The notes under the pieces: generated by a model
Told to the model about the DNA's origin: nothing
The model's input: only the letters and a program-made list of their open reading frames with translations
Database searches by the model: none
From: G026625185 sp963727835
GTDB lineage: Bacteria; Desulfobacterota; WTBG01; JAGOGO01
DNA: 30,717 nucleotides
NCBI GenBank assembly: GCA_963727835.1
Contig: CAVSIB010000033.1
Span: 1 to 30,717, forward strand
Direction of reading: 5' to 3'
Made by a program: the position numbers and the translations under genes
Shown: positions 7,629 through 15,157 of the stretch, piece by piece
How the letters are laid out: each line of letters opens with the position of its first letter
Position numbering within the stretch: position 1 is the stretch's first letter

Positions 7629-9118
7629 TTTACCTTCCAAGTGGTTTTACCTCGTCTGTCTTCGAGGATGATATTTTTCTTAACAAGGAAATCGCGGATT
7701 TCATCCGCTCGCTTCCAGTTTTCCCCCCTCCGGGCCTGGTTGCGCTCCTCAATCAGTTTTTCGATCTCATCAACCGGGGGGGTATCCAGATCCGATAATT
7801 TCTGATCTTTGAGCATCGCGAGGAACTCCGGCGGTTTTACCTGAAAAAGTCCCAACACCGTGCCGATTTTAGAAAAAGCCTTGCGGGCTAGGGCAACAGT
7901 ACCGCGGGCGGAATCGGTTTTCTTAAATTCAGGAGGATCAGAAAGAAAGCGGTTAAGGGCACGGACAGCATTATACACATGCCCGAGAGCGAGCGCGGTA
8001 TTAAAGTCTTCATCCATGGCTTGTTCGAACTGGGCAATGAGCGCTTTTATCTCTTCATAAAGTTCTTTATCACGGGTGCTCAATCCTTCTTCGTTAACCT
8101 CAGGGAAATCTTTTCCCTCGAGGAGCGCGTCAACTTCCGCAAGCGTGGTATAAATCCGCTCGAGTCCGGCTTTGGCGTCATTCATGGTTTCAGCAGAAAA
8201 GTCAACCGGCGAGCGATAATGGTGGGAAAGAAGGAAGAGCCGGACTACCTCCGGGTGATACTTTTTTAAAATGTCTTTAATGGTAAAAAAGTTTCCCAGG
8301 GATTTCGACATTTTTTCCTGATTAATGTTGACAAAGCCGTTGTGAATCCAGTAGCGGACAAAGCTCTTGCCGGAAGCAGCTTCCGCCTGAGCGATTTCGT
8401 TTTCATGGTGGGGAAAGATGAGGTCTCGTCCTCCCCCATGAATATCAATCGTCTCCCCCAGATATTTCTGGCTCATCGCGGAACATTCAATGTGCCAGCC
8501 GGGTCTTCCCTCACCCCAGGGGCTTGGCCAGAACGGCTCGCCGGGCTTTGATTTTTTCCAGAGGGCAAAGTCTCTCGGGTCTTTTTTGCGCTCGTCTGCG
8601 CCTACCCGCGCTCCGGCAATCTGCTCATCCAGATTTTTTTTCGATAATTTTCCGTAGGGTGCAAATTTTCCGACCTCAAAGTAGACATCCCCGTCCAGTT
8701 CATAAGCACAGCCTTTTTCAATGAGGGTCGTAATAATTTTTATCATATCCGCGATGTGTTCGGTGGCCAACGGCTCATGCGTGGGCGGTTCATTGCCGAG
8801 CGCTTGAGTGTCAGCAGTGTACTCGCGAATATAGGTTTCTGCGATCGTCTTCCAGGAGACCCCCTCGTGGTTGGCCCGGTTGATGATTTTGTCGTCAACA
8901 TCAGTAAAGTTCCGGACATAGGTAACCGTGAACCCCCGGTATTTGAGGTATCGGTAGATAACATCAAAAATAACCGCTGCGCGGGCATGGCCAATGTGGG
9001 CGTGGTCGTAGACGGTTACTCCGCAGACATACATGGTTACCTGGTTTTCCTTCAGGGGGACAAACTCCTCTTTTTTCTGGGTCATGCTGTTGTAAAGGTG
9101 AATGGGATGAGATGACAT
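7625..9118 (-). CDS. cysS: Cysteinyl-tRNA synthetase
   Basis: 497 residues, class I synthetase. The zinc cysteine and HIGH signature are in CGVTVYDHAHIGH (C32, HIGH 41-44), further zinc ligands are C212 (HIECSAM) and the HHENE block 237-241, and the KMSKS loop is at 269-273 (KMSKSLGN). The DALR and anticodon-binding helices follow to the end. It charges tRNA-Cys in the cytoplasm. ATG 9118 follows AAGGAG. Its stop overlaps the uvrB start by four bases. Upstream lies the VWA gene with a gap of 58 bases. Complete, no anomalies. Confidence 0.97.
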   Translation of the reverse strand: MSSHPIHLYNSMTQKKEEFVPLKENQVTMYVCGVTVYDHAHIGHARAAVIFDVIYRYLKYRGFTVTYVRNFTDVDDKIINRANHEGVSWKTIAETYIREYTADTQALGNEPPTHEPLATEHIADMIKIITTLIEKGCAYELDGDVYFEVGKFAPYGKLSKKNLDEQIAGARVGADERKKDPRDFALWKKSKPGEPFWPSPWGEGRPGWHIECSAMSQKYLGETIDIHGGGRDLIFPHHENEIAQAEAASGKSFVRYWIHNGFVNINQEKMSKSLGNFFTIKDILKKYHPEVVRLFLLSHHYRSPVDFSAETMNDAKAGLERIYTTLAEVDALLEGKDFPEVNEEGLSTRDKELYEEIKALIAQFEQAMDEDFNTALALGHVYNAVRALNRFLSDPPEFKKTDSARGTVALARKAFSKIGTVLGLFQVKPPEFLAMLKDQKLSDLDTPPVDEIEKLIEERNQARRGENWKRADEIRDFLVKKNIILEDRRGKTTWKVK

Positions 9119-9176
9119 TGAGGACTCCTTTATTTCTTCAAAACATTTTTTTGGCGCGGGATCAATACTTACCGTG

Positions 9177-10349
9177 TTAGTGTTTTACGACCAGTTTCTG
9201 GACCGCCTGCTCGATCCCCTCCACAGTCAGGGCGTACATGGGAAACAGGTGCTTAATTGCTGAAACCGTGGGGTGTTTCCAATAGGAGGGGTTATCAGGA
9301 TTAATCCAGATACAATGAGTAAAATGATCGGAAAGGCGCTTAAGCCATTCGATCCCCGGGGTTTCGTTTTGGTCATGGTAGTGGATCGAGCCATACCGGG
9401 CTATCAACTCTGAGGTTGCCATTGAGGCATCGCCCACAATAATCACCTTGTAATCACTCGGCAACGTGTGCAGAACGGAACTGGTAGCGATAGATTCCCA
9501 GCGCTCAACGTCTTTATAGAGTTTATCATAAATGCAGTTGTGGAAATAGTAGTATTGCAGGTCTTTAAAATGAGCGGTTGAGTGAGCCGCGGAGAAAAGG
9601 CGGCTGCAAACGGTAATATGCAGATCCATCGACCCGCCGACATCCATCAGCAGCAGGAGCTTTGCAGCATTCTGTCTGCTCCTCATCCATACTAATTCCA
9701 AGTCTCCGGCGTTTTTGCTGGTTTTGTCAACCGTATTCTCAAGATCAAGTTCGTCTTCAGGCCCGATTCGACTGAGGTGGCGGAGCTTTTTAAGCGCCAC
9801 CTTGATTTGCCGGACATCGAGGCTAAGGTCGCTGCGGTAATTTTTAAACCTTCTCTCCGCGGCGATTTTTGCCGCCGAACGGTAGCGCGATTCTCCCCCC
9901 ACGCGCATTCCGCCGGGGTGATAGCCGGAATTACCAAAGGGAGATGTTCCCCCAGTGCCAATCCATTTGTTCCCCCCGTGGTGAGCTTCTTGTTGCTCCC
10001 GCAGGCGCTCCTCAAAAAGGCGAAGAATCTCCTCTGCGTCCATCTGCTGTATCCTGGCTAATTCTTCCGGGGAAAAAGGCAGTTGATTTAAAGGATTTTT
10101 AAGCCACTCGAGCACCTCATCCCTGATCTCTGGAGGTGTCTCAATGCCTTTAAAAACCTCCTGAAAGGCAAGGTCGTACTGGTCATAGAAAGTTTCGCTT
10201 TTCACTAAAAGCGAGCGGGCTAAAAAATAAAAATCCGTGAGGTTCGACCAGGCATACCCTTGATCCAGCGCACCGATGAGTGCCATCCACTCGGTGATTG
10301 AGACCGGGACTTTATATTTCCTGAGAGTGTAAAAAAAGCTGGTGAACAT
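9177..10349 (-). CDS. VWA-domain protein of the CoxE-like type (COG3552)
   Basis: 390 residues. A helical N-terminal half (residues 1-120) leads into a glycine-rich linker with RRFKNYRSD, then a von Willebrand A domain from about 228. The metal-ion site reads LLLLMDVGGSMDLH: D236 and S240 are kept but glycine stands in for the first serine of DxSxS. A second acidic loop is VIIVGDASMA. VWA proteins of this group work with MoxR-type AAA ATPases as metal-dependent adaptors or chaperones for maturation of a target enzyme, and the neighbour upstream is such an ATPase (gap 37 bases). No obvious client enzyme is next to the pair, so the target is unknown. Start 10349 has a weak AAGAAG ribosome site. 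Confidence 0.85.
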   Translation of the reverse strand: MFTSFFYTLRKYKVPVSITEWMALIGALDQGYAWSNLTDFYFLARSLLVKSETFYDQYDLAFQEVFKGIETPPEIRDEVLEWLKNPLNQLPFSPEELARIQQMDAEEILRLFEERLREQQEAHHGGNKWIGTGGTSPFGNSGYHPGGMRVGGESRYRSAAKIAAERRFKNYRSDLSLDVRQIKVALKKLRHLSRIGPEDELDLENTVDKTSKNAGDLELVWMRSRQNAAKLLLLMDVGGSMDLHITVCSRLFSAAHSTAHFKDLQYYYFHNCIYDKLYKDVERWESIATSSVLHTLPSDYKVIIVGDASMATSELIARYGSIHYHDQNETPGIEWLKRLSDHFTHCIWINPDNPSYWKHPTVSAIKHLFPMYALTVEGIEQAVQKLVVKH

Positions 10350-10386
10350 AACAAAATACTTCTTAATGACTACCGGAAAGGGGTGT

Positions 10387-11253
10387 CTAATACTGCTTAT
10401 AAAATTTATAACGAGCCCCTTGGGTACCGGAACTTCGGGCTTGAAAATATTCTACGTCTGCTTCTTTCTTAAGAAGCACACCTAAAAAAGAAATCTCTTT
10501 TTCCACCTTGCCGGGCGAGACTCCCCCGGCGATTAATGCCTGCACCCAGTCGAGCAACTCACTGGTAGAGGGCTTTTTGCGAAATTCGTCAATCTGCCGC
10601 AGAAAATAGAATTGCGTGAGGACTTCCTTGAGAAGATTTTTCTCAATAGCGGGGAAATGGACGCGCACGATTTGTTCCATCATTTCCGAATCCGGAAATT
10701 CTATATAGTGGAAAACGCATCGCCGCAAGAAAGCGTCCGGCAGCTCTTTTTCCGAATTGCTTGTGATAATCACAATCGGTCGTTGCTGAGCGGTGATCGT
10801 TTTTCTGGTCTCCGGTATGTAAAAGCTCATTTCGTCCAGTTCATTGAGGAGGTCGTTAGGGAACTCAATATCCGCCTTATCAACTTCATCGATGAGAAGC
10901 ACTCCTTGCTCGGGAGCGATAAAGCTTTCGCCGAGCTTGCCTAACTTGATATACTGCTGAATATCCGAGATATTGCGATCGCCAAACCGGGCGTCATTGA
11001 GACGTTGGACGGTATCATAAAAATAAAGGCCGTCTCTCGCTTTGGTGGTGGATTTAATATTCCAAAAAATAAGTTTCTTGTTCAACCCGAGGGCAATGTT
11101 ATGCGCAAGCAAGGTTTTTCCTGTTCCTGGTTCGCCTTTTACCAGCAAAGGTCTTCCGAGAGCAATGGCGACATTGACGGCATTTTGCAAAGCCGGAGAA
11201 ACAATATATTTGTTGGTGCCGACAAATTTATTAAACTCGGGTATCTTGACCAT
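10387..11253 (-). CDS. MoxR-family AAA+ ATPase
   Basis: 288 residues from ATG 11253, which has AAGGAGG ahead of it; a longer open frame to 11439 lacks family similarity and is not used. Walker A GEPGTGKT is at 40-47, Walker B LLIDEVD at 119-125, sensor 1 IITSN about 162-166 and an arginine pair DAFLRRC about 173-179. MoxR ATPases form rings that remodel or activate partner proteins together with VWA proteins; the VWA gene follows directly. The pair sits between the gltX remnant and cysS inside an otherwise housekeeping cluster, so it was perhaps inserted there. Confidence 0.92.
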   Translation of the reverse strand: MVKIPEFNKFVGTNKYIVSPALQNAVNVAIALGRPLLVKGEPGTGKTLLAHNIALGLNKKLIFWNIKSTTKARDGLYFYDTVQRLNDARFGDRNISDIQQYIKLGKLGESFIAPEQGVLLIDEVDKADIEFPNDLLNELDEMSFYIPETRKTITAQQRPIVIITSNSEKELPDAFLRRCVFHYIEFPDSEMMEQIVRVHFPAIEKNLLKEVLTQFYFLRQIDEFRKKPSTSELLDWVQALIAGGVSPGKVEKEISFLGVLLKKEADVEYFQARSSGTQGARYKFYKQY

Positions 11254-11320
11254 CGACTTCCTCCTTTTTCGTTGGGAGCATTGTTCGTTTTCCGTGGCTG
11301 GACAAATAGGGATGTATTGC

Positions 11321-11579
11321 TTATGACGATAATTTATAGGTTGCGATAACCCGATCGATGTGCTCCAGCGCACCCTCTTTACCCAGGATCGGGAGCACTT
11401 TTCCCAGCTCCCATCCTTCGCCTTGTCCGGCAACCGCAACCCGAAGAGGCATAAAAAGCTTTTGGCCCTTGATTTTTTTCGCGTCTCGAATAGCGAATAC
11501 GATGCTCCGGTAGTGCTTAAGGTCGATATGGCCGGTGGGGCCTGGGGGCAAAGCGAACCCTACTCTTCTTCTGGTTCAT
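11321..11579 (-). pseudogene. gltX: Collapsed glutamyl-tRNA synthetase gene (start and end only)
   Basis: A start codon at 11579, inside the 3' end of ispF, opens MNQKKSRVRFAP, the GltX N terminus just before the HIGH motif. One extra G then shifts the frame, and the other frame continues as PTGHI, so RVRFAP-x-PTGHI is reconstructed. Directly after this the sequence jumps to the extreme C terminus of GltX: AIRDAKKIKGQKLFMPLRVA, then ELGKVLPILGKEGALEHID. About 400 of roughly 480 codons, including all of the catalytic and most of the anticodon-binding parts, are missing. The location after ispF and before cysS is a usual place for gltX. The cell must charge glutamate tRNA by another copy elsewhere, unless this is an assembly error. 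Confidence 0.8.
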
Positions 11580-12069
11580 ATTTTCTAAATGTCCTTATAA
11601 TCCTTTTCACCAAGGCAACAGCAAAAGCGGCAATTCCCTCTTCTCTGCCAATAAAACCCAAGCCTTCGTTGGTTGTGGCCTTGATATTAATGTCTTCCCG
11701 ATTAATCTTTAAGACTTTGGCAATTTTCTCTTTCATCAAAGGCGCTATTCCTGCAATCCGTGGTTTCTCGGCCACAATGGTGACATCAATATTTTTAACC
11801 ATAAAGCCCTTGCCTTTGATGATTTCATGGGTTTCCTCTAGGAGAGCGAGGCTCGAAATATCTTTAAAACGAGAGTCATTATTAGGGAAGTGGATGCCGA
11901 TATCTCCTGACGACGCCGCTCCGAGGATAGCGTCGCAAATGGCGTGGAGAACAACATCCCCATCCGAGTGACCTAAGAGGCCTCGAGAATGAGGGAATTC
12001 TACGCCGCCCAACACCAGCTTTCTTCCTTCTGCTAAACGATGAACATCATATCCAAAACCTACTCGCAT
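11560..12069 (-). CDS. ispF: 2-C-methyl-D-erythritol 2,4-cyclodiphosphate synthase
   Basis: 169 residues, slightly longer than the usual 157-160. Metal ligands D8, H10 and H42 are present (GFGYDVHRL; GHSDGDVVLH), along with DIGIHFP and the C-terminal ATTNEGLGFIGREEGIAA that contacts the CMP moiety. It forms the cyclodiphosphate in the MEP isoprenoid pathway, in the cytoplasm as a trimer. The start ATG lies three bases after the ispD stop. The 3' end overlaps the start of the gltX remnant by 20 bases in another frame. Confidence 0.97.
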   Translation of the reverse strand: MRVGFGYDVHRLAEGRKLVLGGVEFPHSRGLLGHSDGDVVLHAICDAILGAASSGDIGIHFPNNDSRFKDISSLALLEETHEIIKGKGFMVKNIDVTIVAEKPRIAGIAPLMKEKIAKVLKINREDINIKATTNEGLGFIGREEGIAAFAVALVKRIIRTFRKYEPEEE

Positions 12070-12072
12070 GGT

Positions 12073-12790
12073 TTATTTCTCCGTTCCGATTGGTTGTTTT
12101 TTCAGTCGCCTACGCAAGATGGTCTCTCCAAAAATCGCATCATCGGGAGTGGTGACTTTGATATTTTCATAAGAACCAGGAATAATGCGGACAGGTACGT
12201 TAATTCTCTCCACCAGCGATGAATCGTCAGTGCTATAAAAGGCGTCTTCTTTTGCTTTTTCTAGCGCTTCTTTAATGATGGGGTACTGATAGGCCTGCGG
12301 GGTCTGGGCAGCCCAGAGAGTGTTGCGGTCTAAGGTTTTAACGACCATTTTCTTCTCGTCCCCGATTTTTATCGTGTCTTTGACCGGTACGGCTACGACC
12401 GAAGCCCCATCGTGTTCTGCCGCATCCAATGCTTTCTTCAAGGTTTCTCGGTCTAACAATGGCCGCGCGCCATCGTGGATGACAACGACATTGCAGGGCG
12501 CATGAATTTCCACAAAACCATTCCACAGGGAATCCTGCCGCTCCGCTCCCCCGGAAACTATTTTTGCTTTGGAGATATTATACGGGAATAAAATTTTTTT
12601 TCGACAATCATTTTCTTGCCCTGGTGGGACAACGACAATAATTTCCTGGATCTCCGGGGAAGACTCAAAAACCAAAAGAGTCCAGGCCACAAGAGGTTTT
12701 CCCAAAAAGGGGCAAAAAAGCTTTTCCCTCCTTCACTCCCATTCGGGTTCCTTTTCCAGCGGCCAAGATTATCGCGGTATTCTTTTTCAC
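12073..12790 (-). CDS. ispD: 2-C-methyl-D-erythritol 4-phosphate cytidylyltransferase, one frameshift
   Basis: Two frames make one enzyme of about 238 residues. GTG 12790 opens KKNTAIILAAGKGTRMG, the nucleotide-binding loop, then AFLPLFGK. After one extra base in the run CCCCTTTTTGGGAAAA (about 12690-12710) the reading continues GKPLVAWTLLVFESS, VIHDGARPL, AAQTPQAY and TDDSSLVER, all typical of IspD. It transfers CMP to methylerythritol phosphate in the MEP pathway. The total length is one base over a multiple of three. Because the enzyme is usually essential and the indel is in homopolymers, a sequencing error or slippage is likelier than true loss. Start choice is supported by N-terminal similarity, not by a ribosome site. 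Confidence 0.85.
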
Positions 12791-12804
12791 ACTTGTTAAG
12801 CAGA

Positions 12805-12846
12805 GAAAACCCAAAACGTTTCTTTCCGAGGCGATTTTGGGTTTTC
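12805..12846 (-). terminator. Hairpin between the PIN/TRAM gene and ispD
   Basis: GAAAACCCAAAACG (12805-12818) pairs with CGATTTTGGGTTTTC (12832-12846) with a single bulged base. It fills the 71-base gap between the stop of the PIN/TRAM gene and the ispD start. On the minus strand no clean T run follows (CTCTGCTT), on the plus strand CTTTTTG does, so it may attenuate or process the minus-strand transcript rather than end it. Confidence 0.5.
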
Positions 12847-12861
12847 TTTTTGAATAGAATT

Positions 12862-13887
12862 TTATTTCAAGCGGTGGACATTCTGAGAGTGAGAATTCTC
12901 TTTTGCTTCGGCAAAGATCATCCTGCCCGCAGTGGTCTGAAGGACACTGGTCACCGCAACCTCCGCGTTTCTCCCGATGATTTTTTTCCCATCCTTTACT
13001 ACCACCATCGTACCATCATCCAAGTAAGCGATCCCCTGCCCGTATTCTTTGCCCTCTTTCTGGACATACACATTTATAATTTCACCCGGCAAAACAATCG
13101 GCCTTAATGCCGAGGCAAGTTGATTAATATTAAAAACCGTAATGCCTTGAATTTCTGCGATCTCATTTAAATTGACATCATTCGTAACAATGATACCCCC
13201 CATTTTCTGGGCCAGGGCAACCAACTTATGGTCAACTTCCTTGATCTTGGAAAAATCCTGATCACTAATGATTACATCCAAATCAGTCTGCTTTTGGATT
13301 TTTTTTAAAATATCAAGCCCTCTTCTGCCCCGGGTTTTTCTTAAAGGATCAGAGGAGTCGGCAATCCGCATAAGTTCCTGGAGAACAAACTGGGGAATTA
13401 CTAATGTTCCTTCAATAAACCCAGTCTCGCAAATATCAGAAATTCTTCCATCAATGATGACACTGGTATCTAAAATTTTATAGTTTTCTTTAGGGTGAGA
13501 AGCAGTTCCCTTGGAAAATATCTTCAGCCTGCTTAAATCAAGCTCTTTAACTTTTTTCATTCCCATGGTAAGGCCTAAATATCCGAAGATGGCATTGATC
13601 AAGAGGCTCATGTCAACAACCGCTTCCGGTGGTTGAGTGCTGTGGATTAAAAAGATATGGGTGAAGAGGTTTGCTATAAATAGCCCAACAACTAACCCGA
13701 ATACTCCCCCAAGGATGACCCACGTAGTCATTTTTTCGATTTTCCGCTCGAGCATTATGATTGCAAGACCCAAAATAGCTCCAGACCCTAAACCTATGAG
13801 AGAAGCGCTTTGGGTGATGAATAACTTGTTCCCCAGAAAGTATCCCAATAAAGAAGTCAGGATAATGAGAATTAGTTTGAGAATCAT
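12862..13887 (-). CDS. PIN/TRAM-domain membrane protein (YacL-type)
   Basis: 341 residues from ATG 13887, which has AGGAGGTG ahead of it; a longer open frame to 13953 runs into the carD terminator. Four hydrophobic segments lie at about 1-20, 29-46, 54-80 and 91-110. The PIN nuclease domain begins KILDTSVIIDGRISDI (acidic D140) and includes GTLVIPQFVLQELMRIAD and a late IIVTNDVNLN acidic loop. A C-terminal TRAM domain (PIVLPGEIINVYVQKEG; TAGRMIFAEA) probably binds RNA. The family resembles B. subtilis YacL, a putative membrane-bound ribonuclease, and is often found between carD-like genes and ispD, as here. Confidence 0.9.
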   Translation of the reverse strand: MILKLILIILTSLLGYFLGNKLFITQSASLIGLGSGAILGLAIIMLERKIEKMTTWVILGGVFGLVVGLFIANLFTHIFLIHSTQPPEAVVDMSLLINAIFGYLGLTMGMKKVKELDLSRLKIFSKGTASHPKENYKILDTSVIIDGRISDICETGFIEGTLVIPQFVLQELMRIADSSDPLRKTRGRRGLDILKKIQKQTDLDVIISDQDFSKIKEVDHKLVALAQKMGGIIVTNDVNLNEIAEIQGITVFNINQLASALRPIVLPGEIINVYVQKEGKEYGQGIAYLDDGTMVVVKDGKKIIGRNAEVAVTSVLQTTAGRMIFAEAKENSHSQNVHRLK

Positions 13888-13907
13888 TTTTGTGTTTTTC
13901 ACCTCCT

Positions 13908-13940
13908 TTCTAAAAAAAGAACCCCAGCCAAAAGCCGGGG
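13908..13940 (-). terminator. Intrinsic terminator after carD
   Basis: On the minus strand CCCCGGC, a short TTTT-rich loop and GCTGGGG form a GC stem (13922-13940) followed by TTCTTTTTTT. It lies seven bases after the carD stop codon and just before the ribosome site of the PIN/TRAM gene, so carD transcription can end here with partial read-through into the operon. Confidence 0.75.
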
Positions 13941-13946
13941 CAAAAA

Positions 13947-14459
13947 CTAACAACCGAAAATCGTTTCTAAGTCGTGCCTAATGCTTTCTTCCGTTCGGTT
14001 TTTTGCAATCGAAAGTTCTTTAACAAGCAAGTTTCGAGCCATATCCAGGATCCGTTTTTCTCCAAAAGAAAGGTCTTTGTCCATTTTTAGCAAAATCAGG
14101 TCTCGCAATACCACAGCAATCTCAAACAGCGATCCGGTCTTTATTTTGCTCATATACTCGCGATACCTTCGATTCCAGGCCTGGTTTCCCAAAGATATGG
14201 TTTTATCTTTTAATATTCCATAAATCTTGGTGACATCCTTTTTAGAAACCACCTCCCGCAGGCCCACGGAATGAATATTTTTGGTGGGAATCATTATCGT
14301 CATATCGTTATCTAATATCCGGAGCATATAAAAGGTATGTTGAGCGCCGGAAACTTCCTTGATCTCGATAGATTCGATTACTCCGACCCCATGAGCGGGG
14401 TAGACTGCCTTATCACCAACTTTAAATGTTTTACCGTTCCCTTCTTTTATGGTTAACAT
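13947..14459 (-). CDS. carD: CarD/CdnL family RNA-polymerase-binding regulator
   Basis: 170 residues. The N-terminal Tudor-like domain that binds the RNA polymerase beta subunit is clear: FKVGDKAVYPAHGVGVIESI, then YMLRILDNDMTIMIPT. The helical C-terminal part, which contacts promoter DNA, has SGKEKRI-like features read here as LSFGEKRILDMARNLLVKEL. CarD proteins stabilise open complexes, especially at rRNA promoters. The gene is the first of the minus-strand cluster, preceded by its own promoter (14530-14556) and followed by an intrinsic terminator. The start at ATG 14459 gives the expected family length; only a weak AGGCAAG precedes it. Confidence 0.92.
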   Translation of the reverse strand: MLTIKEGNGKTFKVGDKAVYPAHGVGVIESIEIKEVSGAQHTFYMLRILDNDMTIMIPTKNIHSVGLREVVSKKDVTKIYGILKDKTISLGNQAWNRRYREYMSKIKTGSLFEIAVVLRDLILLKMDKDLSFGEKRILDMARNLLVKELSIAKNRTEESIRHDLETIFGC

Positions 14460-14848
14460 AATTCTTGCCTAACTGTTCTCGGCATTTGTGCTAAAAACAC
14501 CGAATGAATAATTTAAAGAAGTATTATATATTATACCAAAAACCATGCTAAGTCAATAAACATTTACCTGTTGTGTCTTTGCCGTGGAACCATAACAAAA
14601 ACATAACCAATTGAAATAATTAGAAAAACAATAAAAAGAAAACCAGCTTGCATCCGCTTTCCAGGCAAGAAAGTAAGGAAATTTTTTAAAAAAACTTTTT
14701 ATTTTCTGATGGTTAAATAATAATACAGCACACGAAGGAGATTGAAGTCCACCCCCTTTTTCCTGGAAATAAAGAAGCTTGCAAAATTAACAGGTTATGG
14801 TAACTGACGATGAACAAATACAAGCTTTTTTAGGGAACAGGGGGGATT
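14460..14848. other. Divergent intergenic region between carD and the comM fragment
   Basis: AT-rich, about 390 bases. It contains the carD promoter on the minus strand. A 30-codon open frame starting at ATG 14797 on the plus strand overlaps the comM start and has no family I recognise. No RNA gene or repeat is evident. Confidence 0.5.
14530..14556 (-). promoter_or_regulatory. Sigma-70-type promoter for carD
   Basis: On the minus strand TTGACT (14556-14551) and TATAAT (14535-14530) are separated by 15 bases, slightly under the preferred spacing, with further TATAAT-like bases just downstream. It lies about 70 bases before the carD ATG. The AT-rich surroundings support a promoter, but the exact -10 hexamer could be shifted. 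Confidence 0.6.
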
Positions 14849-15157
14849 ATGCTTTCCCGAGTTTTAAGCGTAGCTATCCTTGGCATTGATGCCTGCCAGG
14901 TTGAAGTTGAAGTGGATATTGCTCTCGGGTTACCGGATTTTTCAACGGTTGGGTTTCCGGAAGGAGCGGTCAAAGAGAGAAAAGACCGCGTGAAGGCGGG
15001 GATAAAAAATGCCGGATACGAATATGCGGAACGGAGGATAGCCGTTAATCTGGCTCCTGCGGATATTAAAAAGGAAGGATCGTTATTCGACCTCCCGATC
15101 GCAACGGGAATTCTTTCTGCTTCCGGGATCATTAAGCCTGATAGTTTTAAGAGATAA
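14849..15157 (+). pseudogene. comM: ComM/YifB family ATPase, only the first ~100 codons
   Basis: ATG 14849 after AGGGGGG opens the typical ComM N-terminal domain: VDIALGLPDFSTVGFPEGAV, then KERKDRVKAGIKNAGYEYAE, RRIAVNLAPADIKKEGS and FDLPIATGILSASG. Full-length ComM is about 510 residues, with a Mg-chelatase-like AAA domain that acts as a branch-migration helicase in natural transformation. Here the match runs to about 15150 and then stops at once, because the sequence becomes the tail of a convergent amidotransferase gene. The whole AAA domain is absent, so the gene cannot work as a helicase. Confidence 0.9.

Noticed and set aside
14797..14889. Plus-strand 30-codon frame MVTDDEQIQAFLGNRGDYAF...
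   Set aside because: It overlaps the well-supported comM start in another frame and has no known relatives.
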